Positions 34,416 to 45,303 of a stretch of 64,000 bases of DNA are shown here, in pieces. The stretch's first letter is position 1. Each line of letters starts with the position of its first letter. This stretch comes from Erythrobasidium yunnanense (taxonomy: Eukaryota > Basidiomycota > Cystobasidiomycetes > Erythrobasidiales > Erythrobasidiaceae), in the NCBI GenBank assembly GCA_001600175.1, contig BCJC01000001.1, forward strand, positions 558,001-622,000, read 5' to 3'. The position numbers and the translations under genes were made by a program. Under the pieces are notes generated by a model that was given only the letters and a program-made list of their open reading frames with translations, was not told the origin of the DNA and made no database searches.

Positions 34416-35942
34416 TCAAGCAGAGTTCTGTATGACTTGGCCATGTAGAGGAGCCATCTGAGCTTTCTGAGCCATAGATTGGGCTTGCGAAGCAGCTCGC
34501 GAAGCGTCTGCAGTATCCCCAGCATGTTCCTGCTGATCTGGCTCAATGGTCCCAGCTTGACCTTCGTGTCTTGCCTTCGCAGCATTGACCCTCTCGCGGT
34601 GTGCCTCCTTGACCTTTTCTCTCCTCTCTTTCGCGGCTTCAGCAATCTTCTTCTTCTGTTCTTCCATAGCTTCAGAGACGATTGATGCCAGATCTGCTAC
34701 TTGGACTTCCTCAGAGTGTGCAGCACTCAGGTGAGCTGCGAGGCCAGCAGGAGAGAAGCCATCAACGGTGCCGCCAGACGGGCATTTCTTGCAGAAGAGG
34801 GCATGTACTGCCTTATAGTGACCTACTCTATCGCTATAATGACTTCCTGGACCTCCATGCGGATGACAGATGGTGCACCTGGCGAACTTTCAGATCCTAT
34901 GTAGCCTAGTGGCAGGAGGGGACACCTACTTGAATTTTGAGCTGAACATGGCTCCTTCGAAGAGGCCGTCCGAGTATGGTCTGACACGGGATAGCTCACT
35001 AGATACTCGCTCCTTCGGCACGAACTCTTGCTTCTTTGGTGGCTCAGCAGGTTTGGCATTTTGAGGACCTGAAGGCGAGGCAGGTCGGGACGTGGGCTGC
35101 TGTGATGTTTCGGCCGTGCCTCTGGCGGAAGCCTGAGGATCTTGTTTCGTTGCATTCTCGTTCGCAGGCTGTGGAGTCTTTGTACGGCGGGAACGATTGG
35201 GACCATCGTTATGATCTTCTTCAGTGTGCGGCTTGCCAGTCGTAGTTTTGGTACCGTTGGAGCTGGCTGTATTGTGCGTAGCAGGACCATCAACAGGTGT
35301 GGCCGGACGAGACTTGCCATGGGCAGGAGCTGATAAAGACGCTGCTCCCCGCTTTCCGGCATGGGTCTCTGGCTTCACCACATGTCTAGACTTGGCATCT
35401 GTGAAGCTTATGCCTCCATTTCTGCTGTTTGACTGAGTGTGAAGTGGCTGAGGCAGTTGAGGGGAAGCTTCGGTCCCAGAATCGTGAACCGGTGCTCTAC
35501 TCGGGGCTGCCGTACTGTTCTGGGGCCGCTGGCTATGTGCCGCCCTTGGGATCTTACTATGATCAGTACTGATGGCGTTGCGGATTCCTTTGTTATTCGA
35601 TAAAGGTCCATCCTGTTTGGTCCCTCCGACTGCTGGCGTCGTTGCTGCGATGTGAGAGGGAGCAGGGTTCGTCACTGATGTGGAGTGTGCTCTAGATCGA
35701 GGGTTCTGTGCCTTGTTGTTCATGTCGCGGAGTGGCTCACGAGGTGCCCTTGCGAAGCTCGCGGAAGCATGAGCTTGCTGGGTGGAAGAGCGAGAGCCCT
35801 GCATATCGTTATGTGCTCTATCAGCAGGCTTGCGATCCGCTGTGAAGCCTGACATATCTCGTCTCTGCTCTGATGGCGGACCGCTCGCAGAGCCACTAGG
35901 CATTGCTTGCGAGGGTTTGACGTGTTGACGCGCTGTCTGCAT
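34416..35942 (-). CDS. Double zinc-finger protein B
   Basis: A large first exon starts MQTARQHVKPSQAMPSGSAS and encodes about 330 residues of disordered Ser/Pro/Thr/Asn-rich sequence. A phase-2 intron follows (TTCAA/GTAGGT to TCGCCAG). The last exon opens KCTICHPHGG and shows two fingers: CTIC ending HYKAVH, then LFCKKC ending HLSAAH, with GFSPAGLAAH between. A charged helix (MEEQKKKIAEAAKERREKV) and a Gln/Ala-rich end follow. Finger layout, linker and intron phase match gene A next door. It is transcribed divergently from HRD1, 443 bases away. Nucleic-acid binding is likely; the role is unknown. Confidence 0.65.
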
Positions 35943-36385
35943 GGTGTTCGTTAAAGTCGATGTCTCCTTTAGGTGAGAAAGAGAGGAGTGACAGACAGCG
36001 AGCCATGATAGTCATGACCGCTTGCTGGAGGACCTTTGTGTGTACGGAACAAAGGAGAGCAGATAAGCTAGAGGGACACAGTCACAGAGCCGATATGGTG
36101 CTGGAACTCGCTACGTTAGTACTTTCTAAAGTCAGAAGCTCCGGTATCAGCTGCAGGGTCGTAGCAAGTTCCGCCAGACGAGAGCCATTTTTCACAGTTG
36201 TACGGCATCATGAGAATCTCGTGGTGTAGCATTGCTCGCTTCTGGCTGCTCGTAATTCGCTGAATTGGTCAATCGGACACGTCGACGTATTGCTTTGAGG
36301 TCAAGCCGTGAATGAACGCCTTGACTTCGCTCAACTTCGTCAGACCGTCTTCAGCTTCTGATTGTCTTCGATATCATCGAGGGCT
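35943..36385. promoter_or_regulatory. Divergent promoter region, zinc-finger gene B / HRD1
   Basis: The 443 bases between two divergent start codons must contain both promoters. No unfolded-protein-response element could be identified with confidence by eye. No gene was seen. Confidence 0.4.
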
Positions 36386-39064
36386 ATGGTCCGTCTTGCT
36401 GCGTATGGCGGCATCTCGTGCGCCATGGCTACCTATGTCGTCCTGGCCGCCTTCAGGCAACGCAGCAACTTCTTCAGCGCGGCCGTCTACCTGAGCAAGA
36501 GCAATGCCTGTATGATGGTGCATTTAACCCCATCAATGCCCTGTTTCAAGGCAGTCCTGACTGTTCCCATCAGATCCTCTGGAACCTCGGGGTCTTTGTC
36601 ACGATTCTGTTTGGCCGTGCTCTGCAATCTATATTCTTCGGACCTCTGCGTCTGTTAGAGATAGAGGTGTGCTCGGTGACGGTCAGACTCAGGCTCGCCA
36701 GCTTACATCTGACCTCTACAGCGATTACATGAACGCGCCTGGTATGCCGTAACCGAATCTTTGTTGGCACTTACGATATTCCGAGAAGAGTTCGATACAT
36801 CCTTCGTGGTGCTATTCGTCAGCCTGCTATTCCTGAAAGTCTTTCACTGGCTAGCCGGCGATAGGGTCGAAATGGTGCGTTTCATGTCCATATAAACCTT
36901 TCAATCGAGGCTCAGAGATTGTTTTCCAGATGGAACAAAATCCAAACATAACTCGCCTGTTCCACATCCGGATGGTCACTGTCCTCTCGACACTATGGGT
37001 CGTCGATATCCTGCTCATCGCGTTTGCAGCCGACACTATCCTCAGCGATGGCCCTAGCGTGATGATCATGTTCGCAAGCGAGTACATGATTATGCTAGCG
37101 ACCTTGCTGGGCATCACTCTCAAATACGGGGTCAATGTCTACGATCTTCGAAGCGAGATTCCCTGGGAGAACAAATCAGTCTTTGTCTTCTACATCGAGC
37201 TGGCATGCGATTTCCTCAAGCTTGCTACCTATCTATGCTTCTTCAGCCTTATCCTTACCTTCTATGGTCTACCTCTCAATATCCTCCGCGATGTCTACAT
37301 TACAGCGCGAAGCTTTGTCGTCAAAATCAGGGATCTTTCAAGATACCGACAAGCAACCAGAAACATGAATGAGAGATACCCAGATGCAACGGTCGAGGAG
37401 ATGGAGAGATCGTCAGACAAGACCTGCATTATCTGTCGAGATGACATGGTTGCACGTTCGCAGACAGAGCAGCAAAATGCAGGTATAGATGCAAATCAAC
37501 AAGCTGTCGCTGCTGGAAGACAAGGTCTGAATGATACACCGAAAAAGCTGCCCTGCGGGCATATTTTCCACTTTCATTGCCTGCGTAGCTGGCTTGAGCG
37601 TCAACAGAGCTGTCCTACATGGTGAGTAGCTGACTTACGCTGCTTGCTGATTGACGGCTGAAGTACTGTCTCCACAGCCGCCGGCCTGTATTAGGTTCTA
37701 ATGAGCGGTCAGCGAACGGAAGACAAGCTCAGCCTGCTCCACCTCAGCCCGGGCAAGCAGCGCGTCCAGTAGATGGTGCTGCAGCAGGGACCTTAGCTGT
37801 ACCGACGGGTGCACCTGGCTCTTCCGCACCAGGAAGCGCTTCTGCCAGTGGCATCAGTAACAGAGATGGACCGAGGCCGAGGCGCGCAGGGATCGATAAT
37901 CCTTTGGTAGCCTTCCAGCGGCGTGATGTACCACCAGCTACCTCAACTAGTGCCATTGATGCACGCCCGACACCTGCTCGTCGAGCTTCCTTACCGAGTA
38001 CAGAAGGCGCGGCATCTGCTCCTGGACACCCAGCTCTCCCTGGCGCGCCTTTAGTGCCAGGCGAATCAACTGGAAGTGCAAGATCGGCCTCCACGCCTGT
38101 CGACGAGAGGATGGCGCTACGACAGCGTATGGAAGCAGCGGCGCGCTTACGTCAAGCAGCAGCATCTAAGAGTACGACGGCGCAATCGCCAGGGCCTATT
38201 CCTCCAGCCTCGTCAACAAGTTCTTCATTACCACCTTTAGTACCCACCCCGACTATCAAGGTAGACGAGCCGCAATCAGCCCTTGCGGAGCCCAGAGCTG
38301 CATCGAGTCAGCTATCTTCTCCTACAGACCCGCAGCAGCCAACCCCTACACCATCTCAGGCTCCGCTTGAGCCGGCAACCTCAGCCTTCATATCACGGCC
38401 GATTAGTCCTCTGCCGTACATCAACCGCGGACCGATGCGACTCCCAACTCGAGACAGCTTAGGTGACTTCGAGAGCTTCGTTGGCTTGAGCAACGGACCC
38501 CCGCCATCTACAAGAGTATCCAGAACAAGTCCGTATATCAAGCCTCCGATACCGAGAGCAACCAGGGCTGCCTTCGAATCGATATATCCTAACAGCCAAT
38601 CCTTCCAAATACCGTCTTTTGACGATACCCCTATACAAGCGCACGATGTACCTCGTCTAATACCTCTATTCGACCCAGCCAACCCTTCAAGACCCTCCTC
38701 CATTGCCCGTCTGCTACCAACGTTGAGCTCTTCCAATGCTCTGCAAGGCATGCTGGGCAACCTGCCATCCCATACAGATCAGCCGGCGGCGGGTGATTCG
38801 CCAGCACTTCCAGATAACTTGTCAGAAGAGCACATAGCAATACTATCCGAAATCACAAAAGAAGGGCTCGAGACAAGGATGAAGCTTCTGCAAAGTACAT
38901 CAGACACGCTTCAGGCGTGTATGAAGCAGATGCAGCAAGCTCTATCAGCCATCTCGACAGGGGACATACAAGGCGCGGCCGGTGTGGCAGCCGAGCTTAG
39001 CGCAAACGCAAGTATCGACTCAACGCAAAGCTCCGACATCAAGGGCAAAGGCAAAGAGACATGA
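36386..39064 (+). CDS. HRD1: ERAD E3 ubiquitin ligase Hrd1 (synoviolin)
   Basis: This ER-membrane ubiquitin ligase discards misfolded proteins. The start [20 protein letters not shown] gives the first transmembrane helix. The multi-spanning domain includes [32 protein letters not shown] and [14 protein letters not shown], as in Hrd1. The RING-H2 domain reads CIICRDDM, then a Gln/Ala-rich insert, then [20 protein letters not shown] and CPTCRRPV. A long Pro/Ser/Ala-rich cytosolic tail follows, ending in a helix ([19 protein letters not shown]) and KGKGKET. Five introns lie in the first 60 percent. The RING insert also occurs in yeast Hrd1. Confidence 0.93.
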
Positions 39065-39229
39065 GATACGAGACGAATAGGGATTATATGTGTAGCTGTT
39101 GCGTAGTGTCTGTACATTGCTTGTTGTATACAGCTAATGCATAGTAAGACAGCGGTCATGAGAGAACTCGTCGTAAATGTTCGTAAAACAACAGGATTAC
39201 GTCAGACTGCAGCGTTTGGGGATTCATTA

Positions 39230-41677
39230 CTAGTATTCATCAAATACAAACCTGTTGCCTTTATGTGCGGGACGAGCAGAGGTTTCGGTCGGCGCTGGGC
39301 TCATGCGAAGTCCCAAGCCAGTTGTGCTCGACGCATAGGGATCGCTGTATCGCGGCCTGTAGCCAGCATGCAGCGGTGCTTGGCTAACGGGCTCTATGCC
39401 ATATTGATCGGCTCCGGAATAGCCACTATAAGCAGGCGAGCTCATCCGCCTGCTGCCAGCTGCTGAGCCTGAAGAATATGATGCGCGCGATGGAAGAGCA
39501 GGCGTGTTCGTGACCGACTCTGCCAGTGCATGAACTGCATACATCCGATCGACATGCGCTTGCTCGTTGAATCCTGGATATCGTGAGGGAGACAGTGGAT
39601 CTGGCATCCGTATCCCGTTTTTCGGGGCAGGCGGTCCGTACGCGCTCCGACTGGGCTGATTCGGCGGAGATAGTGTATATGAAACAGGAGTTGTATATGT
39701 CGTATTTTGTGTAGCTGGAGAAATGTAGTCGTAACGCTGGGCTGTAGCTGGAATAACCTCCGGTGCAACCGTAGATGGCGCTGGCGTGCGTCCGCCACGA
39801 CTGCCAAAGATCCTGTTTCTCCACCTCGAAGGACTATAGACCGTATCTCCTGCATCAGACTCAGGAGCGGGAAACTTGATTCTTTGGTTGCCAGTATCGA
39901 GGGATGGACTAGGGATAGGATAGAGTACTCCAGTCGACGACTTCGGGATCATCCGCTCGTATTCATCTTTGCCAAGCACTTGCTGGTATTGATGGTGTAA
40001 CAGCCCTGGCGAGTCCATCGAAGGTGAAAAGGCAGTTGCGGTATTCGCCCAAGGGGCAGCATGATCATCGAAATCTTCTTCCTTACTTCCTTGCTCTTTT
40101 GCTCTCAGTAAGCCAGTCTCTAGCTCCTCCTTCTCTTCTTCAAGTACAGCTTGCTTCCGACCAAGCAGTCGACTCCGACCAAACACCCGTTCGTGGTGGT
40201 CCTCCTCTTGCGGCTTCTCAACATCCTTTCCAACAAGTTTCCTGCCGAATTGCTTTGTGCCATCGCGCAGTTCTCTTCCTACATCCCGGAAGTCCAAGAC
40301 ATCTAAGAAAGCTCTACCTTTCGGTGTTTTCTGGAAAGCCCGCTTGGCCGGGTCAGCTAAGGCTGGCCGATACGGCAAGTACGTGAAGGCTTTGATGTGC
40401 CTATGTGATCGAGTACTTAGTCAACGCGCCGATACATTACAACCGGGACAGGCTCACATGAAGCCAAAGATGGCCATTTCGAAGCAGGCCAATATAGCCG
40501 ATATTCCGACCTGGATTTCGGCTGCTGACCAGTAAGAAGTAGGCTTAATCACTCCGGCCATCGTCAGGACTGATAGAGACGACTCTTGCCAGAAAGTAAG
40601 GAATACGACCTGAATAGACCGTCAGACAGGCACCGTCTGCCAAACAAACTTTGACTTACTGCTTTCACGGCGAAGAACTTCATGAGTGGTTTGTATGGAC
40701 TGAGTTCTTCTTTCATAGTCACGTAGAATTGAAGCACTGCATACATGGCTATGGTGACGGAGATCGAGATAAGAAAACTTGTCCAGACATGCGAGTAGCG
40801 CGGACTCCAGGATTCGAGACAATACAGATTGAATGCTTGCGTAGCGACCGCTGCTAAAGTGCAACCAGGCCTGAAGATCCAGTATCTACAGAGTCAATCT
40901 GAATTAGCGCAGGAGTCGCTTTTGCGGTAGACTGGCACGCACTGCCCGATGCTCCACTTCATAATGACTAAGAAGTAAGGGCCTGATGGCTTGTATTTTA
41001 GCGAACCCAATGGCCATATCCACTTTTTGAACCTGACAGCCTTGAAAGCTTCAGCTTGGTCTGCTTCCGTTTCGCCAATATAGCTTAGTAAGAGGTAAAA
41101 GAATGAAGCGATTACGACTGCTTCGTAGCAGTCTCGCATCAACTGGTAGTAAATAGCATCTTTCCACCTTACCGAACAATCAGCGGGGATTTAAGCATGA
41201 CTCCGATGAAGGAGCTTACTTGAAGTACGACAACCAAGAGTAGATTGCGTATAGAGGGACCATAAAGAGAATGCGAACGATATACCGCTGGCGAATACAA
41301 CCAAATGCCGTTAGCCATGATTAGCGCAGAATCCGACAGATGGCACTGGCTTACCTGCTGGGATGGATTGGTATAGAACTCCAGATGTTTTTTGATAAGC
41401 CATGCAGATGCGACACATCCGATAGCTATGAAGATTGATGAGGTGTCCTAGTCAGGCAGGTTTCCTCAGGTTGCGAGACGAGCTACGCACCGCCCAAGAA
41501 GCCAGCGATGATCCAGCCAACATCATGCGCCTTGAAGTTGAGCTGGCCGTTCGATAGGAAAGGTTCGCTAGTAGGATCGTCCTGTCAGTCCGGCTACTTG
41601 GTACGTGGATGCTGGAGGGCTTTGGCGTACGGGTCTTCTGGCATATGCTCGATAGGACAGCTGGTAGAATTGCCCAT
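39230..41677 (-). CDS. TMEM184/OST-alpha-like (DUF300) membrane protein
   Basis: This is a seven-helix membrane protein of the DUF300/TMEM184 family, whose members include the organic solute transporter alpha subunit. The start MGNSTSCPIEHMPEDPYAKA is followed by FKAHDVGWIIAGFLGG (first helix). The family signature appears as QFYVTMKEELSPYKPLMKFF and AVKAV. The membrane domain is spread over many short exons at 40380-41600. The last exon encodes about 380 mostly disordered residues, with DVLDFRDVGRELRDGTKQFG near the membrane and a Pro/Ser/Tyr-rich end. Substrate and role in fungi are not established. Confidence 0.8.
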
Positions 41678-41943
41678 GCTTGCGAACAAGTGTCGCTGAG
41701 ATCTGCAATTGGCGCCGTTCTTGAGCCGCGTAAACGATGTTTCGGAACCTCGAGGCCAGGCGTTAGCAGCAGGGCAGCATCTCGCTTGATGGTTGTCGCA
41801 TCTATCAGTGTCTCAGAGTTGGCATGAAGTCAGAACGCCAAAGGTGAACGGTTTGGGCAGCGCTGGCTCCGCTGGCCGTTCCAGAGGTCTGGTCGGAATC
41901 GCAACTTGTTGATCTTTCGCTCTGAACGCATTGCGATAAAATC

Positions 41944-42545
41944 ATGCTTGCGAATACAGCAACGAGGAGAAGTTTGCAGAAAGTGTGCGGTAGCAGCAGC
42001 TTGATTGGCGCAAGAAGCTATGCGACGCCGGCAAAAGACGAAATTGTCGGAAAGCTTCAAGCGCAGATGAAGGAAGCGATGAGGGAGAAGGACAAGTTTA
42101 AGAGTCAAGTATTGAAGGTAAATTACAAGTTCAGCGTCTATGTAATCTAGCTGACTCCGGTTGCTAGAGCGCGCTATCCGACATCCAGGCCATGCAACAC
42201 CACGAAACACCTCCGCCAACGATACAGACACTCCTAAGCTCTCTATCCAAGCGTAAAGAAGCGCTCAAGATCTACGAAAGCCAGAACAGACCGGATCTGG
42301 TCGAGCAGTACACGAAAGAGATCGAGATCCTGGAGACGATAGTGCCTGAAGATGCCAAGGAGATGTCGCTAGACGAGCTTGCGAAGATGGTGAAAGAGGT
42401 GATGGAGGAATTGGGAGTGCCAGCTGGCAGTGACCCGAGAGCGGGGTTAGGGACAGTCATGAAGGAAGTGAAAGCCAGAGCAGGTCTAAGAGCTCAGAAC
42501 CTCGGAAAGCAATTAGCAGAAACTGTCAAGAAGGCGTTAGCGTGA
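41944..42545 (+). CDS. AIM41: Mitochondrial YqeY/GatB-like protein Aim41
   Basis: The protein starts MLANTATRRSLQKVCGSSSL and continues IGARSYATPAK, an Arg/Ser-rich mitochondrial presequence. The YqeY domain follows: LQAQMKEAMREKDKFKSQVL, then after a short intron SALSDIQAMQHHE, RKEALKIYESQNRPDLVEQY, EIEILETIVP and AGLGTVMKEVKARAG. YqeY domains resemble the tail of GatB, which helps glutaminyl-tRNA formation. The exact role of Aim41 is not known. Length is normal for the family. One intron separates two exons. It is separated from the lectin gene by 123 bases, tail to tail. Confidence 0.9.
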
Positions 42546-42668
42546 CACACTTCGAGCCACCAGTGTAGTACTCGGACACCAGGGGCTTCGGAGAGTTAGG
42601 CAACCCCATCTAGCAGTTCGTACCCGCTCTTTATTGCATCTACAGAAGCGTCCGTCGTAGTAGTGTCG

Positions 42669-44424
42669 TTAGATCATTTTCTTCCCCCTTCCACCGCCTT
42701 CCGACCTATTCTTCCGCCAATTGTTCGCAAGAACACCCAGCGTGCCGACCACTCCCAGTGCAGCGACATAGATGAAAGCCTTCCAGAGCCGTTCACCGAT
42801 GTTCGATGCAGCTGCCGAAGCCAACTTCTGCGCATCTCCTTCTAGCAACCTATTCACGAGCGTGAAGATCTCGCCTGATCTGCTGCTAATCGTCCCTAAA
42901 CTCTTGTTCATCCGGCTAGTGAGAGTGTCGACTTTCGCGTTGAGAGCCTTTATATCTGCTTGCATCTTGTCCAGCTGGGCAGAGACGAGGGGCTCTGGCT
43001 GAGCTTCACCAGGTTTCGAAGATTGACCAGCCGCAAGACGAGTTATTAGCGTATGCATCTCGCTAAGCTGGCCTTGCACGCGGCCGTCACTGCTTCCTCC
43101 TGATTTGGCTACGTTGTCGAGCCTGCGTGCAAGGGCATCGATAGCTTCGGTCATGCGCGCTTGGGCAGCGAGTATTGCTTGAAACATAATCGCGGGCTTG
43201 CGCAAGGTATTAGCTACTGGCTGTCATCTGGATTGATTGGACTCACATCGTCAAGATCCTCCAGCGTGCCAGCAAGCGGTGAGCTGTCTCCCTCTTTACC
43301 CTGATTCACTGGCGGCTGTTTCGCCTGTCCCGTCTTATCGGCTTTGCCAGTCACCTCCCATGACTCGAAAGCATAGACATCTACCGAGTCGGGCTCTGTA
43401 TTCCCACTTGCCAATGCCGACAAGCCAAAGTGGTAGCCTGTCGGTAGTTGAACATCCTTGACTGTCAGGCAGTGATGGTTGAAGTTTCGCTTCTCTTGCG
43501 ATAGAGTCGTATGCGGTTGTAAATCCAGGTCTACTCTGATCTCCTTGTTGAAGTGCGATATCCTGACCCAGACTAGGCCAGGCGCATTCCTGAAAGCAGC
43601 TTCGCACTCTCCCGCTACTTTCTCCAAGTATAGGGCTTCCTGCTCCGGTGCCCGCTTTTGACCCGTCTTGTAGTTGTCATACCATTTACTACCGGTCTTT
43701 CCGTCATCTATCAATGCTGAAATAACGTTGGTAGCGTCTGCTCCGAAGCGCCAGCCAACAGGGTCGGACCTCGCTAGTAACGGTGCGGAGGGAGCTGAAT
43801 CTAGTATGATGCCCAGTCCATCGAAGTTTACAGATTGACCGAAGAAAGAAACGGCAGAGTCCGGATCATTGCTGGAATCTGATGCTTTTATCGGTTGTTT
43901 CGTCGGCGAGCCGGTCTGTCGACACTCGCGCATTAGTGCAAGTATCAGGCGAATGCATGCTGCAGCTCACTTTTGTATACCAGAAACCCAAGCCTCTGCC
44001 GCCTCGCGGGCTACCAGCTTGTGTCCTCACACTTCCGTGAACGCGCAGAGCGATCTCGACTATCCATTCTTCTGCTTTTATTTGTTGTGTTGTGAACACA
44101 GCGCCATGAGCTAGAGGTATCGGCGGGACCAGTCTGATGAAGTCAGGCGAAGTAGGGATGCGCGATCTAAGTTCATCAGGAAGGGCATCTCAGCTTCATA
44201 TATACGTGACGTTCATGATAAGCTTTGACAAACGCTTGTCCAGTCACCTGAAAGCCGCTGATCTCGCTATCTTGGCCAAATGGACCTCGGAAAGACGAGC
44301 TTGGAAGCGGTTTCAAGGGAGGTAGGATAAGAGCCGCAACATTGTCGTTCTCTTGAGCTTGTGAAGATGTAGGAGAAGTTGCGGCATGTAGAAGAACCGA
44401 AAAAGCCAGCCAGCGACTGTGCAT
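42669..44424 (-). CDS. L-type lectin cargo receptor (Emp46/47, ERGIC-53 family)
   Basis: This type I membrane lectin carries glycoproteins between ER and Golgi. MHSRWLAFSVLLHAATSPTS is the signal peptide. The lectin domain includes SFRGPFGQDSEISGFQVTGQ, GLGFWYTK, VNFDGLGIILDSA and KRNFNHHCLTV. A coiled-coil stalk follows (EMHTLITRLAAGQ, LDKMQADIKALNAKVDTLTS). One transmembrane helix (AFIYVAALGVVGTLGVL) precedes a short cytosolic tail ending GKKMI. The tail fits the KKxx COPI retrieval signal, so the protein should cycle to the ER. Four introns interrupt the gene. Confidence 0.87.
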
Positions 44425-44605
44425 TCTCTGGAGATCCGGCTTTAAGGTACCAGCTGCACTTTAGATGTCGATGCTGTCAAGTCTGCCTTCTGTATGGCGT
44501 CTTGACGTGCCAGAATAAACCTCTTGTAAACGAAAGTCGGGATATCGAGCTGATGAAAGAGCAAGACACAGGTTACCTTCCTATCGAAACCTCAGAGTCG
44601 CAAGC

Positions 44606-45092
44606 ATGGCTGTCCGACGACTGAAACCATCAACGCTGGGTATCATCATCATGGTAGTCCCAGGTGCGCTCAGCCGTATTGCTTGCACTTGCCAGGTCCG
44701 AAACTGATGCGCTTTTGCAGCAAGCTTCTACGTCGGGACAGCTTTGAAGAACGGAAGCCTTACATCAGAAGAGCCTGCACTCTACCCTCCTTCCATGTCT
44801 ACACCGTCCCTGCCAGCTTCTTCACTTCCTTCACCCCCGGCTGCCCAATCTGTGGAAACCTCGAGACAAGATCAGCCCTCTTACAGCGGTGCAAATGATT
44901 TGACCATTCTACAAGCTCGAATAAAAAGGTGAGCCCGCTGCATGCTGGCCCGCAAGCTGCGTTCTGATCAGACTATTCCACAGTCTGAAGACTAGCAAGT
45001 TCGCACTTGAAAACGAGATCAAGGACAATCAAGAAAAGCTCAGACGTGTGGAAGAACGAACAAAAAGGAAAGAAGCTGGGCTGTCTAGCTGA
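44606..45092 (+). CDS. Small single-pass protein with C-terminal coiled coil
   Basis: This is a three-exon model of about 120 residues. Exon 1 encodes MAVRRLKPSTLGIIIMVVP. The GTGCGC to TTTTGCAG intron keeps the frame into ASFYVGTALKNGS, so the splice falls inside a hydrophobic N-terminal helix. A Pro/Ser-rich linker and LTILQARIKR follow. After a second intron a charged coiled coil (SKFALENEIKDNQEKLRRVE) ends EAGLSS. The basic N-terminus before one helix suggests a signal anchor or mitochondrial inner-membrane protein. No family was recognised. Confidence 0.55.
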
Positions 45093-45303
45093 TACACCGA
45101 TATTGAGGGAACGCGCAAAAACCATGACAGACCAGGACGTGGTAGTCAGTTACAAGCGATCTCACTGCGCTGAGGTGTCTCCTGACTCCTATCTGAGAAG
45201 GTGAAAGCAAGCTCCGGCCAGCGAGGATTACGCAACAAGGCTGTGTCGCCTCGTTGCACAAGGCAGCCAAATTCAAAAGGCCTGCCTGTTGGCCTCTACC
45301 ACA

